Part shown: piece after piece, positions 14,870-23,702 of the stretch
Layout: every line of letters starts with the position of its first letter
Numbering within the stretch: position 1 is the stretch's first letter
Assembly: GCA_964352535.1 (NCBI GenBank)
Contig: CAYGSW010000046.1
Location: forward strand, 1 to 27,437
Direction of reading: 5' to 3'
DNA from: Granulosicoccus sp964352535
Lineage (GTDB): Bacteria; Pseudomonadota; Gammaproteobacteria; Granulosicoccales; Granulosicoccaceae
DNA: 27,437 nt
The notes under the pieces: generated by a model
Told to the model about the DNA's origin: nothing
Seen by the model: only the letters and a program-made list of their open reading frames with translations
Database searches by the model: none
Made by a program: the position numbers and the translations under genes

Positions 14870-15866
14870 TGAAAGCTGCTACCTGATTTATATGTGAATA
14901 GTGACCCAGAACCATCAACAAGCGTTCAACGCCCAATGCCACACCGGCACAATCGGGCAAGCCGTTGTCCAATGCTGCCAGTAAGTTTTCATCAATGGGC
15001 AAGCGTGCTTGCGAACGCTGTTGTCTACGCTGCAAGTCGTTTTTGAAACGGATTCTTTGTATGGACGCATTGTTAAGCTCATGAAAACCGTTGGCCAGCT
15101 CAATCCTGCCAACAAACACCTCGAAGCGTTCTGCCACGGGGTTGCCATTCACATCGCTGCCCACTCGTGCCAGAGCTGCCTGCGAGGCTGGATAGTCGGA
15201 CAAGAACGTTATGCTGTTTTCATCAAATTCAGGCACAACAAACTCATCCATGAAAAGGTCCAGACTTGCAGCAAGATCGTTCTCCAGAGCGCGTGGGAAA
15301 CTGCGCTCATGCTCAATGAAATATTCGCGCACCTGGGCCCCGCTTAATTTGTCAGGCCAACAGCCAAGTCGCGCATTTACCTCCTGGCAATAGGAACGCG
15401 TAGCCACTGGCAAAACAGCAAGCTCAAACGTTTGCCAGACATGCTTGAAAAGTGCTGCAACGTCCCGCATCAGTTGGCGGTGATCCATCCCTATTCGATA
15501 CCATTCAAGCATGGTGAACTGGCTGAGGTGATACCGGCCGTGTTCTTCAGCACGAAAAACAGTGGCGAGCTGGTAGAGGTCTGTTTCCGGGTAGGCACAC
15601 AGAAGCCGCTTCATCGCGAATTCAGGGGAGGTATGCAGATAGCGCTGCTGGTCCGATGCGCTCGTCGGGCCAACCACCAGGCTCTCCACTTGAGGATCAG
15701 TATTGGCAGCATGAGATAACGGCGGTGTGAAAACCTCCAACACCTGTTGCTGCTCCATCCACTGACGAATGGCAGCTCTAAGCGTCGCTGACTGTCTTAG
15801 CACTGTTGGCGATGCTGTTGGCCTCCATGACTGCCCGGCGGTGCTTACAGCCTCAGGCGTATTCAC
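14853..15866 (-). CDS. epmA: EF-P lysine ligase EpmA (PoxA/GenX)
   Basis: A class II lysyl-tRNA-synthetase paralogue that attaches (R)-beta-lysine to Lys34 of elongation factor P rather than to tRNA. The 337-residue protein is just the catalytic domain, without the tRNA anticodon-binding domain, as expected for EpmA. Motif 2 (FRAEEHGRYHLSQFTMLEWY) and motif 3 (GVALGVERLLMVL) are clear. It starts 40 bases after efp, its substrate's gene, and overlaps the next gene by 17 bases. EpmB, the lysine 2,3-aminomutase that supplies beta-lysine, is not in the window. Confidence 0.94.
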   Translation of the reverse strand: MNTPEAVSTAGQSWRPTASPTVLRQSATLRAAIRQWMEQQQVLEVFTPPLSHAANTDPQVESLVVGPTSASDQQRYLHTSPEFAMKRLLCAYPETDLYQLATVFRAEEHGRYHLSQFTMLEWYRIGMDHRQLMRDVAALFKHVWQTFELAVLPVATRSYCQEVNARLGCWPDKLSGAQVREYFIEHERSFPRALENDLAASLDLFMDEFVVPEFDENSITFLSDYPASQAALARVGSDVNGNPVAERFEVFVGRIELANGFHELNNASIQRIRFKNDLQRRQQRSQARLPIDENLLAALDNGLPDCAGVALGVERLLMVLGHYSHINQVAAFSDAHA

Positions 15867-15906
15867 GCTAAATACCTACTAGCAGAGCCGATCTGTGTTC
15901 ACGGGG

Positions 15907-16473
15907 CTATTTGACGCGAGAGACGTACTCACCAGTGCGCGTATCGATTCTGATTTTCTCACCTTCTTCTATGAACAGCGGCACCTTCACGACGGCCCCT
16001 GTGTCCATGTAAGCCGGCTTGGTACCACCCGTTGCTGTGTCTCCACGCAGGCCTGGATCAGTTTCCTTTATAGCCATTTCAACAAAATTGGGTGGCGTGA
16101 CCGCCAGGGGTTGACCGTTATACAGAGTCACTTCGCACACCGCTTCATCCATCAGCCACAGGTGAGCATCACCAACGGCTGTTTTGTCTGCAGCCAGCTG
16201 CTCGTATGTTTCTGGATTCATGAAGTGCCAGTATTCGCCGTCGGAATACAGATATTGCATGGTGGTGTCCATGACGTCTGCAGATTCTACTGATTCACCC
16301 GACTTGAACGTGCGTTCGACAACACGGCCAGTTTTCAAATTTCGCACACGAGTGCGGGCAAAAGCCTGCCCCTTACCCGGTTTGACGAACTCGTTGCTGA
16401 CGATGGAGTGAGGATCACCGTCGAGCATGATTTTCAAGCCACCCTTGAATTCGTTGGTACCGTAGTTCGCCAT
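15907..16473 (-). CDS. efp: Elongation factor P
   Basis: EF-P binds ribosomes stalled at consecutive prolines and promotes peptide-bond formation. The 188-residue protein has the usual three beta-barrel domains. The modification loop VKPGKGQAF places the acceptor lysine at K34, exactly as in E. coli, and matches the EpmA type rather than the Arg32 type that is rhamnosylated by EarP. It is the first gene of efp-epmA-HExxHW. A TATAAT -10 lies about 40 bases upstream on the minus strand. Confidence 0.97.
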   Translation of the reverse strand: MANYGTNEFKGGLKIMLDGDPHSIVSNEFVKPGKGQAFARTRVRNLKTGRVVERTFKSGESVESADVMDTTMQYLYSDGEYWHFMNPETYEQLAADKTAVGDAHLWLMDEAVCEVTLYNGQPLAVTPPNFVEMAIKETDPGLRGDTATGGTKPAYMDTGAVVKVPLFIEEGEKIRIDTRTGEYVSRVK

Positions 16474-16512
16474 TGCCTGCTGCCTTTTTGATTCTTAACT
16501 TGATAATCTGAC

Positions 16513-16537
16513 ATTATAACGGCTGCGCGTCTACGCG
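16513..16537 (-). promoter_or_regulatory. efp promoter -10 with adjacent palindrome
   Basis: On the minus strand TATAAT (16513-16518) is followed upstream by the palindrome CGCGT-CT-ACGCG (16526-16537, plus-strand reading), which lies where the spacer of a -35/-10 promoter would be. No good -35 hexamer is at 16-18 bases. The palindrome could be a repressor site or simply a GC-rich inverted repeat. A second dyad, GTGAC-N7-GTCAC (16559-16575), lies farther up. Confidence 0.4.
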
Positions 16538-16637
16538 GCTCATACAAGTTTCGTCAGAGTGACGCTATCGGTCACAGTACGCAGGCTGCTGCCAGGACGC
16601 GAAAATACCAAAAAAACCGTCAGGTTATCTACACTCA

Positions 16638-18017
16638 GTGTTCACTGTTGTTGCAAACCAATGTGGTATGGGATTAGATGCCCCCGTCAGACTCAACTGT
16701 CTTCTCTTTTCAAGCCCACACGATGTGCTTGCAACGCTTGTCCGCGCCTGCGCCCCACCTTCCGCTACACCTGCCTTGCTCCGCGAAGACGATCCCGTGC
16801 AGCTGGCCACGGCTTTGGCGACTCATAACATTGATGTGGTGTTTGTTGCTGGCGGAATAAACCACGATGGACTCCCGGATTGCCTGACTGCCTACCCAGA
16901 CCTACCGGTGGTGGTGGTGATGTCAGCAGACTGCGCGAAGCCATTGCCCACTTTGCTGGAGCATGGCGCGAGCGAGGTAATCAGCGGCGAATCTGAATAT
17001 CACCTGAAAAGTGAACTCGCCAGAATCCTGTGTGAGCACACGTTACGCAAAGAGCTTAACCGCACAAAACGACAGCTAGAGTCTCAAATGACACTACGAC
17101 AAGTCTTGCTCGATAACCACAGTCACGCCGTCATGCTCTGGCAACAGTCATCCGTTCGCCAGGCCAACAGACAGTTTGAACGACTCATCAATTGCACCCA
17201 ACATGCTGCAATGACACTGCACTGGCGACGCTGGATGTCGGCTGAAACTGCTCACCTGATGGAGGACCTGCAGACGCCCAGTAGTTTGCAAACTATCATC
17301 ACCAACGCCGACAAGTCGCAATACAAGGCGTCAATCGAAACCGTGATGCTGGAAGGTGGTCCAGCATGCTTGCTGCAAATTGATCCCGCACCAGTGCAAC
17401 TGGAAGAAACACAAGTCTCAAACTTGGACTCGTCCGCAATTATTCCTTCGCGGCGAGCGTTCACCGAGAACCTGCAAGTCTGGTTGCGCGCACTGAAACC
17501 TCATACACGCTTTGTAGCCATGTCCATCAGACTTCCCGATATCCGCAGTCGGTCTGGCTCACAGGGGATTGATGAAACCCTACAGGATCTGCTGGTTCAT
17601 CGAGCCAGCAACTTGTTGGAGCAGAATGCCGGTCGCACCACAGTGATCGGTAAAACCGACAATCACTCCTTATTGCTTGTTCAGTTACAGAACAAAAGTG
17701 ATGCACGTAGTGCTGCACTATCAATCCGCGCACTGCTGGGCACCCTGGGAGGACTTATCGACAATCCCCGCACCATCAGCATCAAAACACTCACTTCATC
17801 AGCTTGTGCCATGGGCGCATATGAAGTGTTATGGCGTCTTGAATCAGGCCATCAAACCTTGATCCGAATGAGCGCGCGCGATCAATCCGAAGCTATCGAA
17901 GACAGGCGCCGAGCCTCATTACCCAGCGCTAAACACTTGGCAGACACGCCATGTACCACGCCGTCTACGCGTCCGCCCGAAGTCTTGCAATTCGCACATC
18001 CAACGGCGGGTGCGTAG
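16638..18017 (+). CDS. Pseudo-receiver / PAS-like / degenerate GGDEF protein
   Basis: A 459-residue cytosolic protein. Residues ~15-130 look like a response-regulator receiver, but the position after strand 3 where the phosphoacceptor Asp should sit reads FVAGGINHDG, and the lysine near the end (ASEVISGE) is also lost. A polar helical linker (130-155) leads to a PAS-like region (~156-250). Residues ~262-410 resemble a GGDEF domain, with SRRAF matching its start, but the active signature is replaced by GKTDNHS (338-344), so it should not make cyclic di-GMP. There is no EAL domain. The plan recalls FimX-type scaffolds. Start is GTG 16638 or ATG 16668. The 3' end overlaps htpX by 53 bases. Confidence 0.6.
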   Translation: MFTVVANQCGMGLDAPVRLNCLLFSSPHDVLATLVRACAPPSATPALLREDDPVQLATALATHNIDVVFVAGGINHDGLPDCLTAYPDLPVVVVMSADCAKPLPTLLEHGASEVISGESEYHLKSELARILCEHTLRKELNRTKRQLESQMTLRQVLLDNHSHAVMLWQQSSVRQANRQFERLINCTQHAAMTLHWRRWMSAETAHLMEDLQTPSSLQTIITNADKSQYKASIETVMLEGGPACLLQIDPAPVQLEETQVSNLDSSAIIPSRRAFTENLQVWLRALKPHTRFVAMSIRLPDIRSRSGSQGIDETLQDLLVHRASNLLEQNAGRTTVIGKTDNHSLLLVQLQNKSDARSAALSIRALLGTLGGLIDNPRTISIKTLTSSACAMGAYEVLWRLESGHQTLIRMSARDQSEAIEDRRRASLPSAKHLADTPCTTPSTRPPEVLQFAHPTAGA

Positions 18018-18834
18018 ACGTCAGTTTCGCAAGGTTTGATCCCGAGATTCCGAATGCAGCCAATCTTTCAGGAAGTTGCTCGGCGCGCCCGCTTCCACGC
18101 TTGAGCGCCTCAAGGGCAGAAATCATGTTTTCACGACCCGCAAGCTTTGCACCACCGGCATCGGCACGATACTCTCGCTGACGCGAAAACCAGGCAGCAA
18201 TAAGACTTGCCAGAAAACCGAACACCACGTTGCCAATGATGTTCCCCAGGAAGTAGCCCATGCCGCCTCCCCCACCAGAACGGTTACCGCGCATGGCGTT
18301 GTCGATCAGCTGGCCCAGAATTCTCGAAAAGACAATAACGAAGGTGTTGAGTACACCCTGAATCAATCCCATGGTAACCATGTCGCCGTTGTACACGTGG
18401 GCAACTTCATGCCCGAGCACAGCTTCTACTTCTTCCCGGGTCATGGTGTCCAGTAACCCAGTGCTGACTGCGACCAAAGAGTCGTTCTTGTTCCAGCCCG
18501 TTGCGAACGCATTGGGGGATGCTTGCTGAAATATCCCCACATCGGGCAAACCAATACCGGCCTCTTTCGCCTGAGCATGCACCGTTTCCTGCAACCAGCG
18601 CTCGGTTTCGTTTGTTGGTTGATCAATGAGCTGCACCCGCATGGACCGGATGGCCATCGACTTACTCATGAACAACGAGATAAACGAGCCTGCAAATCCG
18701 AACAGTGCGGCATAGATGATCAGTGAGGTGGTACTGGCACCAATCGCCTGATCCAGACCAAACACGCTGGTTATGATGCTGAACACCACCATGACTGCCA
18801 TGTTGGTGGCCAGAAAAAGAACAATTCGAGTCAC
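17965..18834 (-). CDS. htpX: Membrane zinc protease HtpX
   Basis: An inner-membrane metalloprotease of the M48 family that acts with FtsH to degrade misfolded membrane proteins. The 289 residues are close to E. coli HtpX (293). Two N-terminal membrane helices (about 5-24 and 34-56) precede the zinc motif H142-E-V-A-H146, with two more hydrophobic segments around 157-176 and 190-217. The start is GTG 18834 with GGAG 9 bases ahead. A strong sigma-32 promoter lies directly upstream. Its regulators' partners HflK/HflC are encoded 7 kb away in the same window. Confidence 0.95.
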   Translation of the reverse strand: MTRIVLFLATNMAVMVVFSIITSVFGLDQAIGASTTSLIIYAALFGFAGSFISLFMSKSMAIRSMRVQLIDQPTNETERWLQETVHAQAKEAGIGLPDVGIFQQASPNAFATGWNKNDSLVAVSTGLLDTMTREEVEAVLGHEVAHVYNGDMVTMGLIQGVLNTFVIVFSRILGQLIDNAMRGNRSGGGGGMGYFLGNIIGNVVFGFLASLIAAWFSRQREYRADAGGAKLAGRENMISALEALKRGSGRAEQLPERLAAFGISGSNLAKLTSTHPPLDVRIARLRADA

Positions 18835-18870
18835 GCTTCTACTCCGTTAACTACCCGATTACCCGATGTT

Positions 18871-18900
18871 TAAAATGGGGCCGCTTCGAGAAGCTTCAAG
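18871..18900 (-). promoter_or_regulatory. htpX: Heat-shock (sigma-32) promoter of htpX
   Basis: On the minus strand CTTGAA (18895-18900), 14 bases, then CCCCATTT (18873-18880) matches the RpoH consensus CTTGAA-N13-17-CCCCATNT. A start site about 7 bases on would leave a leader of some 30 bases before the GTG at 18834. htpX is a known RpoH-dependent gene in E. coli, so sequence and gene agree. Confidence 0.85.
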
Positions 18901-18916
18901 TCATCATGTGAGCCTT

Positions 18917-18948
18917 GAATAATCACGAAATAGAATAATCACGAAATA
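18917..18948. repeat. Perfect 16-bp tandem duplication upstream of the htpX promoter
   Basis: GAATAATCACGAAATA occurs twice without a gap (18917-18932, 18933-18948), 17 bases upstream of the heat-shock -35 box in the parC-htpX gap. It is probably a slippage duplication; its position would also suit a paired activator site. Confidence 0.9.
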
Positions 18949-18996
18949 GCCCAATCCTGACATCAGCATCGGGCGCGCTGCAGGAGGCTGTTCAGA

Positions 18997-21285
18997 TCAA
19001 GATTCCACTTCCACCGACTGAACATTCTGAAAACCGCGTGGTAGCTTGCGTCCCCTTTGGCCGCGCGTGCCCAGATAGTCTTCCAGCTCGCGGTATTTTA
19101 TGCTGGTATGACGCTTGCCGCTGGTGATGCGCAGCTTCTCTGTGGGCGCAAGTACAGCCAGCGCCACCATAGACTCTTCAAGCGACTTGAACCTGGCACC
19201 TGGAATGTTGTAGATCTTATTACCTTTGCCACGCGCCATTTCAGGAAGCTCTCCAACTGGAAACGCCAACAGACTCCCTGAATTGCTGATGGCACATACG
19301 CGATCCTCAGTCAGCGAGGCAATGGGCTGAGCTGGCAATACTTGCGCACCCTCTGGCACACTGATAACCGTCTTGCCGGCTTTGTTGCGACTGACAAGGT
19401 CCCCCAGTCGGGCAACAAAACCGTAACCAGCCGTGGTGGAAAACAGATACCGATCATCGTCATCACCCATCATGACACTGATGAACCGGGCACCATCGGG
19501 TGGCTTGAGCCGACCACTGATCGGTTCTCCCAGTCCTCTGGCGGACGGGAACCCATGTGCTGGAACGCAGTACACTCGCCCTGTGGAATCCAGAAACATG
19601 GCACTGCGATTAGTCCGCCCACGGGCTGAGCTTTGATAGCTGTCGCCAGCCTTGTAGTTCAGGGCCAATGGGTCAACATCGAAACCTTTTCCGGCTCTTA
19701 CCCAACCGCGTTCCGAGAGCACCACTGTGATCGGTTCACTGGGAATCAGATCGGCTTCGGAGATAGCCTGAGCAGCATTCCTTTGCACAATAGGCGAGCG
19801 TCTGTCATCACCGTAGGTATCTATGTCTTCCTGAATCTCTTTCTTGACCAGCGTCTTCATACGACGCTCGGAGCCCAGTGTTGCCTGAAGCTTTTCACGC
19901 TCGTTTTCCAGAGCATCCTGCTCACCACGAATTTTCATCTCTTCAAGCTGGGCAAGATGTCGCAGCTTGAGTTCCAGTATGGCTTCAGCCTGCTCATCAC
20001 TGATCTTGAAACGCGACATGAGCACCGGCTTGGGGTCATCATTATTGCGAATGATCGCAATAACCTCATCAATGTTGAGGTAGGCGATCATCAAGCCTTC
20101 AAGCAAGTGCAGCCGCTTTTCGACCTTGTCCAGACGCCATTGCAGACGCTTGCGAACGGTTTCAACCCTGAACGTCAGCCACTCTTTCAGGATAACCAAC
20201 AAAGGTTTGACCATTGGGCGTCCGTTCAGGCCGATCATATTCATGTTGACGCGATAGGTACGCTCCAGATCTGTTGTTGCGAACAGATGCTGCATGAGAC
20301 TGTCCAGATCAATGCGGTTACTGCGGGGTGTTATAACCAGTCGGGTGGGATTCTCATGATCCGACTCATCCCTAAGGTCCTCTACCATTGGCAGCTTCTT
20401 TGCAATCATCTGCTGGGCAATCTGCTCAAGGATTTTCGAGCCCGACACCTGAAACGGCAAGCCTGTGATGATGACATCGGTACCTTCACGCTCGTAGATG
20501 GCGCGGCATCGCAAACTGCCGTGACCTGTTTCGTACATGCTGAGAATGTCTTCAGGGGAAGATATGACTTCTGCATCACTCGGATAATCCGGACCACTGA
20601 TGTACTGCATCATGTCTTCGAGCTTGGCAGACGGCTTGTCCAGCAGATGAATGCAGGCCTGCCCCACCTCGCGCAGATTATGCGGCGGGATATCGGTGGC
20701 CATCCCAACGGCGATACCGGTGGTGCTGTTCAGCAGAATATGCGGCAGGCGCGAAGGTAACAGTGCGGGCTCTGTCAAGGTGCCATCGAAGTTGGGCGTG
20801 AACTCTACCGTGCCTTGCCCCAGCTCTTGCAACAGGGTGCGGGAGAACCGCGCCAGGCGCGATTCGGTATATCGCATGGCCGCAAACGACTTGGGATCAT
20901 CCTGTGAGCCCCAGTTGCCCTGACCGTCCACCAGCGGATAACGGTAGGTAAACGGTTGCGCCATCAACACCATCGCCTCATAACAGGCACTGTCGCCGTG
21001 CGGGTGAAACTTACCCAACACATCACCCACCGTACGCGCAGACTTCTTGTGCTTGGATGCGGCTGACAATCCAAGCTCGGACATCGCATAGATGATCCGC
21101 CGCTGAACCGGTTTCAATCCATCGCCGATATGCGGCAAGGCCCGATCAAGAATGACGTACATGGAATAATCCAGGTAGGCCTTCTCGGTGTATTCGCTAA
21201 GTGGCAGCTCTTCGACGTTCTCAGGAACAAAGGCTGCTGTTGCAGCCAACTCTTTCTTCGAGCTTCTTTTCTTTTTCTGGGCCAT
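18997..21285 (-). CDS. parC: DNA topoisomerase IV subunit A
   Basis: The DNA-cutting subunit of topoisomerase IV, which unlinks daughter chromosomes. The 762 residues fit ParC (E. coli 752) rather than the longer GyrA. The catalytic tyrosine is Y139 in AAMRYTESRL. The quinolone-resistance region reads HPHGDSACYEAMV with Ser99 and Glu103, the susceptible-type residues at E. coli positions 80 and 84. The C-terminal region has the degenerate beta-pinwheel repeats of ParC. It starts 4 bases after pgi. The partner gene parE is not here. Confidence 0.97.
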   Translation of the reverse strand: MAQKKKRSSKKELAATAAFVPENVEELPLSEYTEKAYLDYSMYVILDRALPHIGDGLKPVQRRIIYAMSELGLSAASKHKKSARTVGDVLGKFHPHGDSACYEAMVLMAQPFTYRYPLVDGQGNWGSQDDPKSFAAMRYTESRLARFSRTLLQELGQGTVEFTPNFDGTLTEPALLPSRLPHILLNSTTGIAVGMATDIPPHNLREVGQACIHLLDKPSAKLEDMMQYISGPDYPSDAEVISSPEDILSMYETGHGSLRCRAIYEREGTDVIITGLPFQVSGSKILEQIAQQMIAKKLPMVEDLRDESDHENPTRLVITPRSNRIDLDSLMQHLFATTDLERTYRVNMNMIGLNGRPMVKPLLVILKEWLTFRVETVRKRLQWRLDKVEKRLHLLEGLMIAYLNIDEVIAIIRNNDDPKPVLMSRFKISDEQAEAILELKLRHLAQLEEMKIRGEQDALENEREKLQATLGSERRMKTLVKKEIQEDIDTYGDDRRSPIVQRNAAQAISEADLIPSEPITVVLSERGWVRAGKGFDVDPLALNYKAGDSYQSSARGRTNRSAMFLDSTGRVYCVPAHGFPSARGLGEPISGRLKPPDGARFISVMMGDDDDRYLFSTTAGYGFVARLGDLVSRNKAGKTVISVPEGAQVLPAQPIASLTEDRVCAISNSGSLLAFPVGELPEMARGKGNKIYNIPGARFKSLEESMVALAVLAPTEKLRITSGKRHTSIKYRELEDYLGTRGQRGRKLPRGFQNVQSVEVES

Positions 21286-21289
21286 GGTA

Positions 21290-22942
21290 TCAGGCTAGTA
21301 AATTGGTCATTTTCAGGGCGCGATTGATCAGTCCATTGGTAGAGGCATCGTGCTTGTCTACCGTTGAGCCGTCTTGTATTTCTTCGTGGATCGATTTGGC
21401 AAGTGCCTTACCCAACTCAACACCCCATTGATCAAAGGGGTTGATGTCCCAGATTGCCGCCTCTGCAAACACTTTGTGCTCATAAAGTGCAATCAGCGCA
21501 CCGAGTGCTTTCGGGGTCAGTTGCTGTACCAGCAATGTATTGCTGGGACGATTACCCTGAAACGTACGATGCCCGCTCAAACGTTCGATCTCATCATCAC
21601 TGGCACCACCGAGTTGCATATCAAGCCTCAGCTCTTCAGCGTTTTTACCCATCATCAGCGCTTCAGATTGTGCAAAGCAATTCGCCATCAACAACTCCTG
21701 ATGGATGCCCAGGGGGTTCAGGCTTTGCAAGGCCATGATGAAGTCTGTGGGAATGAGATGTGTGCCCTGATGCAACAGTTGAAAATACGCATGTTGTCCG
21801 TTAGTGCCGGGTTCTCCCCACACCACAGGCCCCGTAGCCATTCCAACCGGCGTGCCATCGTGATGCACCGACTTGCCATTGCTTTCCATGGTCAGCTGCT
21901 GCAGATAGGCAGGAAAACGATGCAGGTACTGATCATAAGGGGCAATCAGATGACTTGGCGCACCCCAGAAATTGTTGTACCAGACGGTTAACAAGGCCAG
22001 CGTGACGGGCATATTCTCAGCTAAAGGCGCGTGCTGTGCATGCTGGTCCATCTCATAAGCACCACTGAGAAACTGTTCGAAACGCGCCATGCCAATAGAC
22101 AGTGCCACAGTCAGACCAATAGCTGACCACAGAGAGTAACGTCCGCCCACCCAGTCCCAGAAGCCGAACATGTTGTCGGTGTTTATGCCAAACGCTGAAA
22201 CCGCATCACTGTTGGTAGACAGTGCAGCAAAGTGTTTGGCAATGTCAGCCTGCGTAGCGGCACTCTCAAGAAACCAGTCGCGAGCCGAGTGCGCATTGGT
22301 GAGTGTTTCCTGAGTTGTGAAGGTTTTGGAGGCAACAATAAACAAAGTGGTTTCCGGGTTCACCTTCTTCAACGTTGATACCAGATGTGAGCCATCAACA
22401 TTGGACACAAAGTGTATGTTCAAGCGCTCATGCGCAAAAGGCGCCAGCGCTTCCACTGCCATCAGAGGCCCAAGGTCCGAGCCACCAATGCCAATGTTGA
22501 CCACATCGCTTATCGGTTTGCCGGTAAATCCTGTCCAGTTACCGTCGCGAACGCTGTCCGTGAACTGGCCCATGCGTTTCAGCACATCACGCACATCTGG
22601 CATCACATCCCGACCTTCCACCTTGATCGGATCGCTGCCTTGATAGCGCAAGGCACTGTGCAAGGCTGGGCGTTTTTCAGTGGTGTTGACTATATCGCCA
22701 GCAAACAGGGCATTGAATTTGGCCGGTACATCACAGGCCTCTGCCAACGCGACAAGCTTTGCCTGCGTCTGCGTAGTGATGTGATTCTTGGAGTAATCCA
22801 GGAAAATGCCTGCTGCCTGTAACTGAAACGTATCAAAGCGCTGATTGTCTGCGGCAAAATGCTCGCGCAAGGTTGTGTGCGACATCTGCTGCTGGTGCGC
22901 TTCCAGATCACGCCATTGTTCAAGCTCCATCGGATTTTTCAT
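21290..22942 (-). CDS. pgi: Glucose-6-phosphate isomerase
   Basis: Interconverts glucose-6-phosphate and fructose-6-phosphate in glycolysis and gluconeogenesis. The 550 residues match the long bacterial/eukaryotic-type enzyme. Signatures include the sugar-phosphate loop IGIGGSDLGP (about 152-161), SKTFTTQETLTNA, and the second PGI signature near GEPGTNGQHAYFQLLHQGTH containing the active-site Glu and His. The ribosome site is weak (AGACAG). It lies 29 bases after the glyoxalase-like gene and 4 bases before parC; pairing with parC has no metabolic logic I can see. Confidence 0.97.
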   Translation of the reverse strand: MKNPMELEQWRDLEAHQQQMSHTTLREHFAADNQRFDTFQLQAAGIFLDYSKNHITTQTQAKLVALAEACDVPAKFNALFAGDIVNTTEKRPALHSALRYQGSDPIKVEGRDVMPDVRDVLKRMGQFTDSVRDGNWTGFTGKPISDVVNIGIGGSDLGPLMAVEALAPFAHERLNIHFVSNVDGSHLVSTLKKVNPETTLFIVASKTFTTQETLTNAHSARDWFLESAATQADIAKHFAALSTNSDAVSAFGINTDNMFGFWDWVGGRYSLWSAIGLTVALSIGMARFEQFLSGAYEMDQHAQHAPLAENMPVTLALLTVWYNNFWGAPSHLIAPYDQYLHRFPAYLQQLTMESNGKSVHHDGTPVGMATGPVVWGEPGTNGQHAYFQLLHQGTHLIPTDFIMALQSLNPLGIHQELLMANCFAQSEALMMGKNAEELRLDMQLGGASDDEIERLSGHRTFQGNRPSNTLLVQQLTPKALGALIALYEHKVFAEAAIWDINPFDQWGVELGKALAKSIHEEIQDGSTVDKHDASTNGLINRALKMTNLLA

Positions 22943-22971
22943 AGCTGTCTGTCTTTTTTTAACTACGGATT

Positions 22972-23631
22972 TTAAATGTCAAACTGAAGGTTGCCAGCAC
23001 TCAACCGGGCTTGCAAAAGAGCATCGCCCAGCCTTACGTCAGCCAGATGATCAGCGCCAATAGCCTGCAACGCCTCACTGACGTGCTCCGCCTGAGGATG
23101 TTGAAGCTGCAGATTATTCAGACGTAATCCCTGATTGCGCATCGAGGCAACCGGATTAACGTCGTGGGGCCATTGTATAAGGATAGGAAACACACCGTCA
23201 CACGCAAGTGTTCCATCAGCGCGTAGAGCAATCTGCCACTTTAAATCACCACGGGTCAGGTCGACGGGTTCGCCCGCGTCTATTCCTGCAGCCGCCGCGG
23301 CATCGATGAGCGCCGTCAGATTTCGCGTGCCCACCACCCACGTCGTCAGACGCGGAGAGTTTTTCAGCGCTCGCTGAAACTTCTTGTCATCAAGATTGAA
23401 CCAGCGGCTGCGCAACGCCTGGGGTGCCTGCGGATCAGCGGCAATAATCTCCAGAAAGGTGCTTTCGGATAACGCACTCAGGTGATTGTGTGTGGCCATC
23501 AAGGGGTGACTACCACCGGCTGGCAAGCGGATCCCGCTTTTGCGCTCGAACCAGTCGACGCCAGCGCCCACTGTGTGTGAGCACACCACAAGGTGGTCCA
23601 GTTGGCAGCGCAAGGCTGATTCGGCAGGCAT
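22972..23631 (-). CDS. Glyoxalase-like (VOC superfamily) protein
   Basis: A 219-residue protein opening with QLDHLVVCSHTVGAGVDWFE, the typical first beta-alpha unit of a vicinal-oxygen-chelate domain, and containing GGSHPLMATHNHLSAL and STFLEIIAAD. The arrangement fits the glyoxalase-like group of uncharacterised VOC proteins rather than glyoxalase I or an extradiol dioxygenase. The conserved H13, H47 and E57-type residues could bind a metal, but I cannot assign them firmly. It heads the pgi-parC run and diverges from the acyltransferase gene with 71 bases between. Reaction unknown. Confidence 0.75.
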   Translation of the reverse strand: MPAESALRCQLDHLVVCSHTVGAGVDWFERKSGIRLPAGGSHPLMATHNHLSALSESTFLEIIAADPQAPQALRSRWFNLDDKKFQRALKNSPRLTTWVVGTRNLTALIDAAAAAGIDAGEPVDLTRGDLKWQIALRADGTLACDGVFPILIQWPHDVNPVASMRNQGLRLNNLQLQHPQAEHVSEALQAIGADHLADVRLGDALLQARLSAGNLQFDI

Positions 23632-23702
23632 GTTCGAGTGTCATTGTTACGGCGTGGCCAGTCGCCAAGTATACTCTGAGCTCCGCAAGCCCCGTAGATT
23701 GA

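Noticed and set aside
19633..20760. A 375-residue open frame on the plus strand inside parC
   Set aside because: It is exactly antisense to a clearly intact parC, has no ribosome site or recognisable domain, and its composition is what reverse-complement coding of parC yields.
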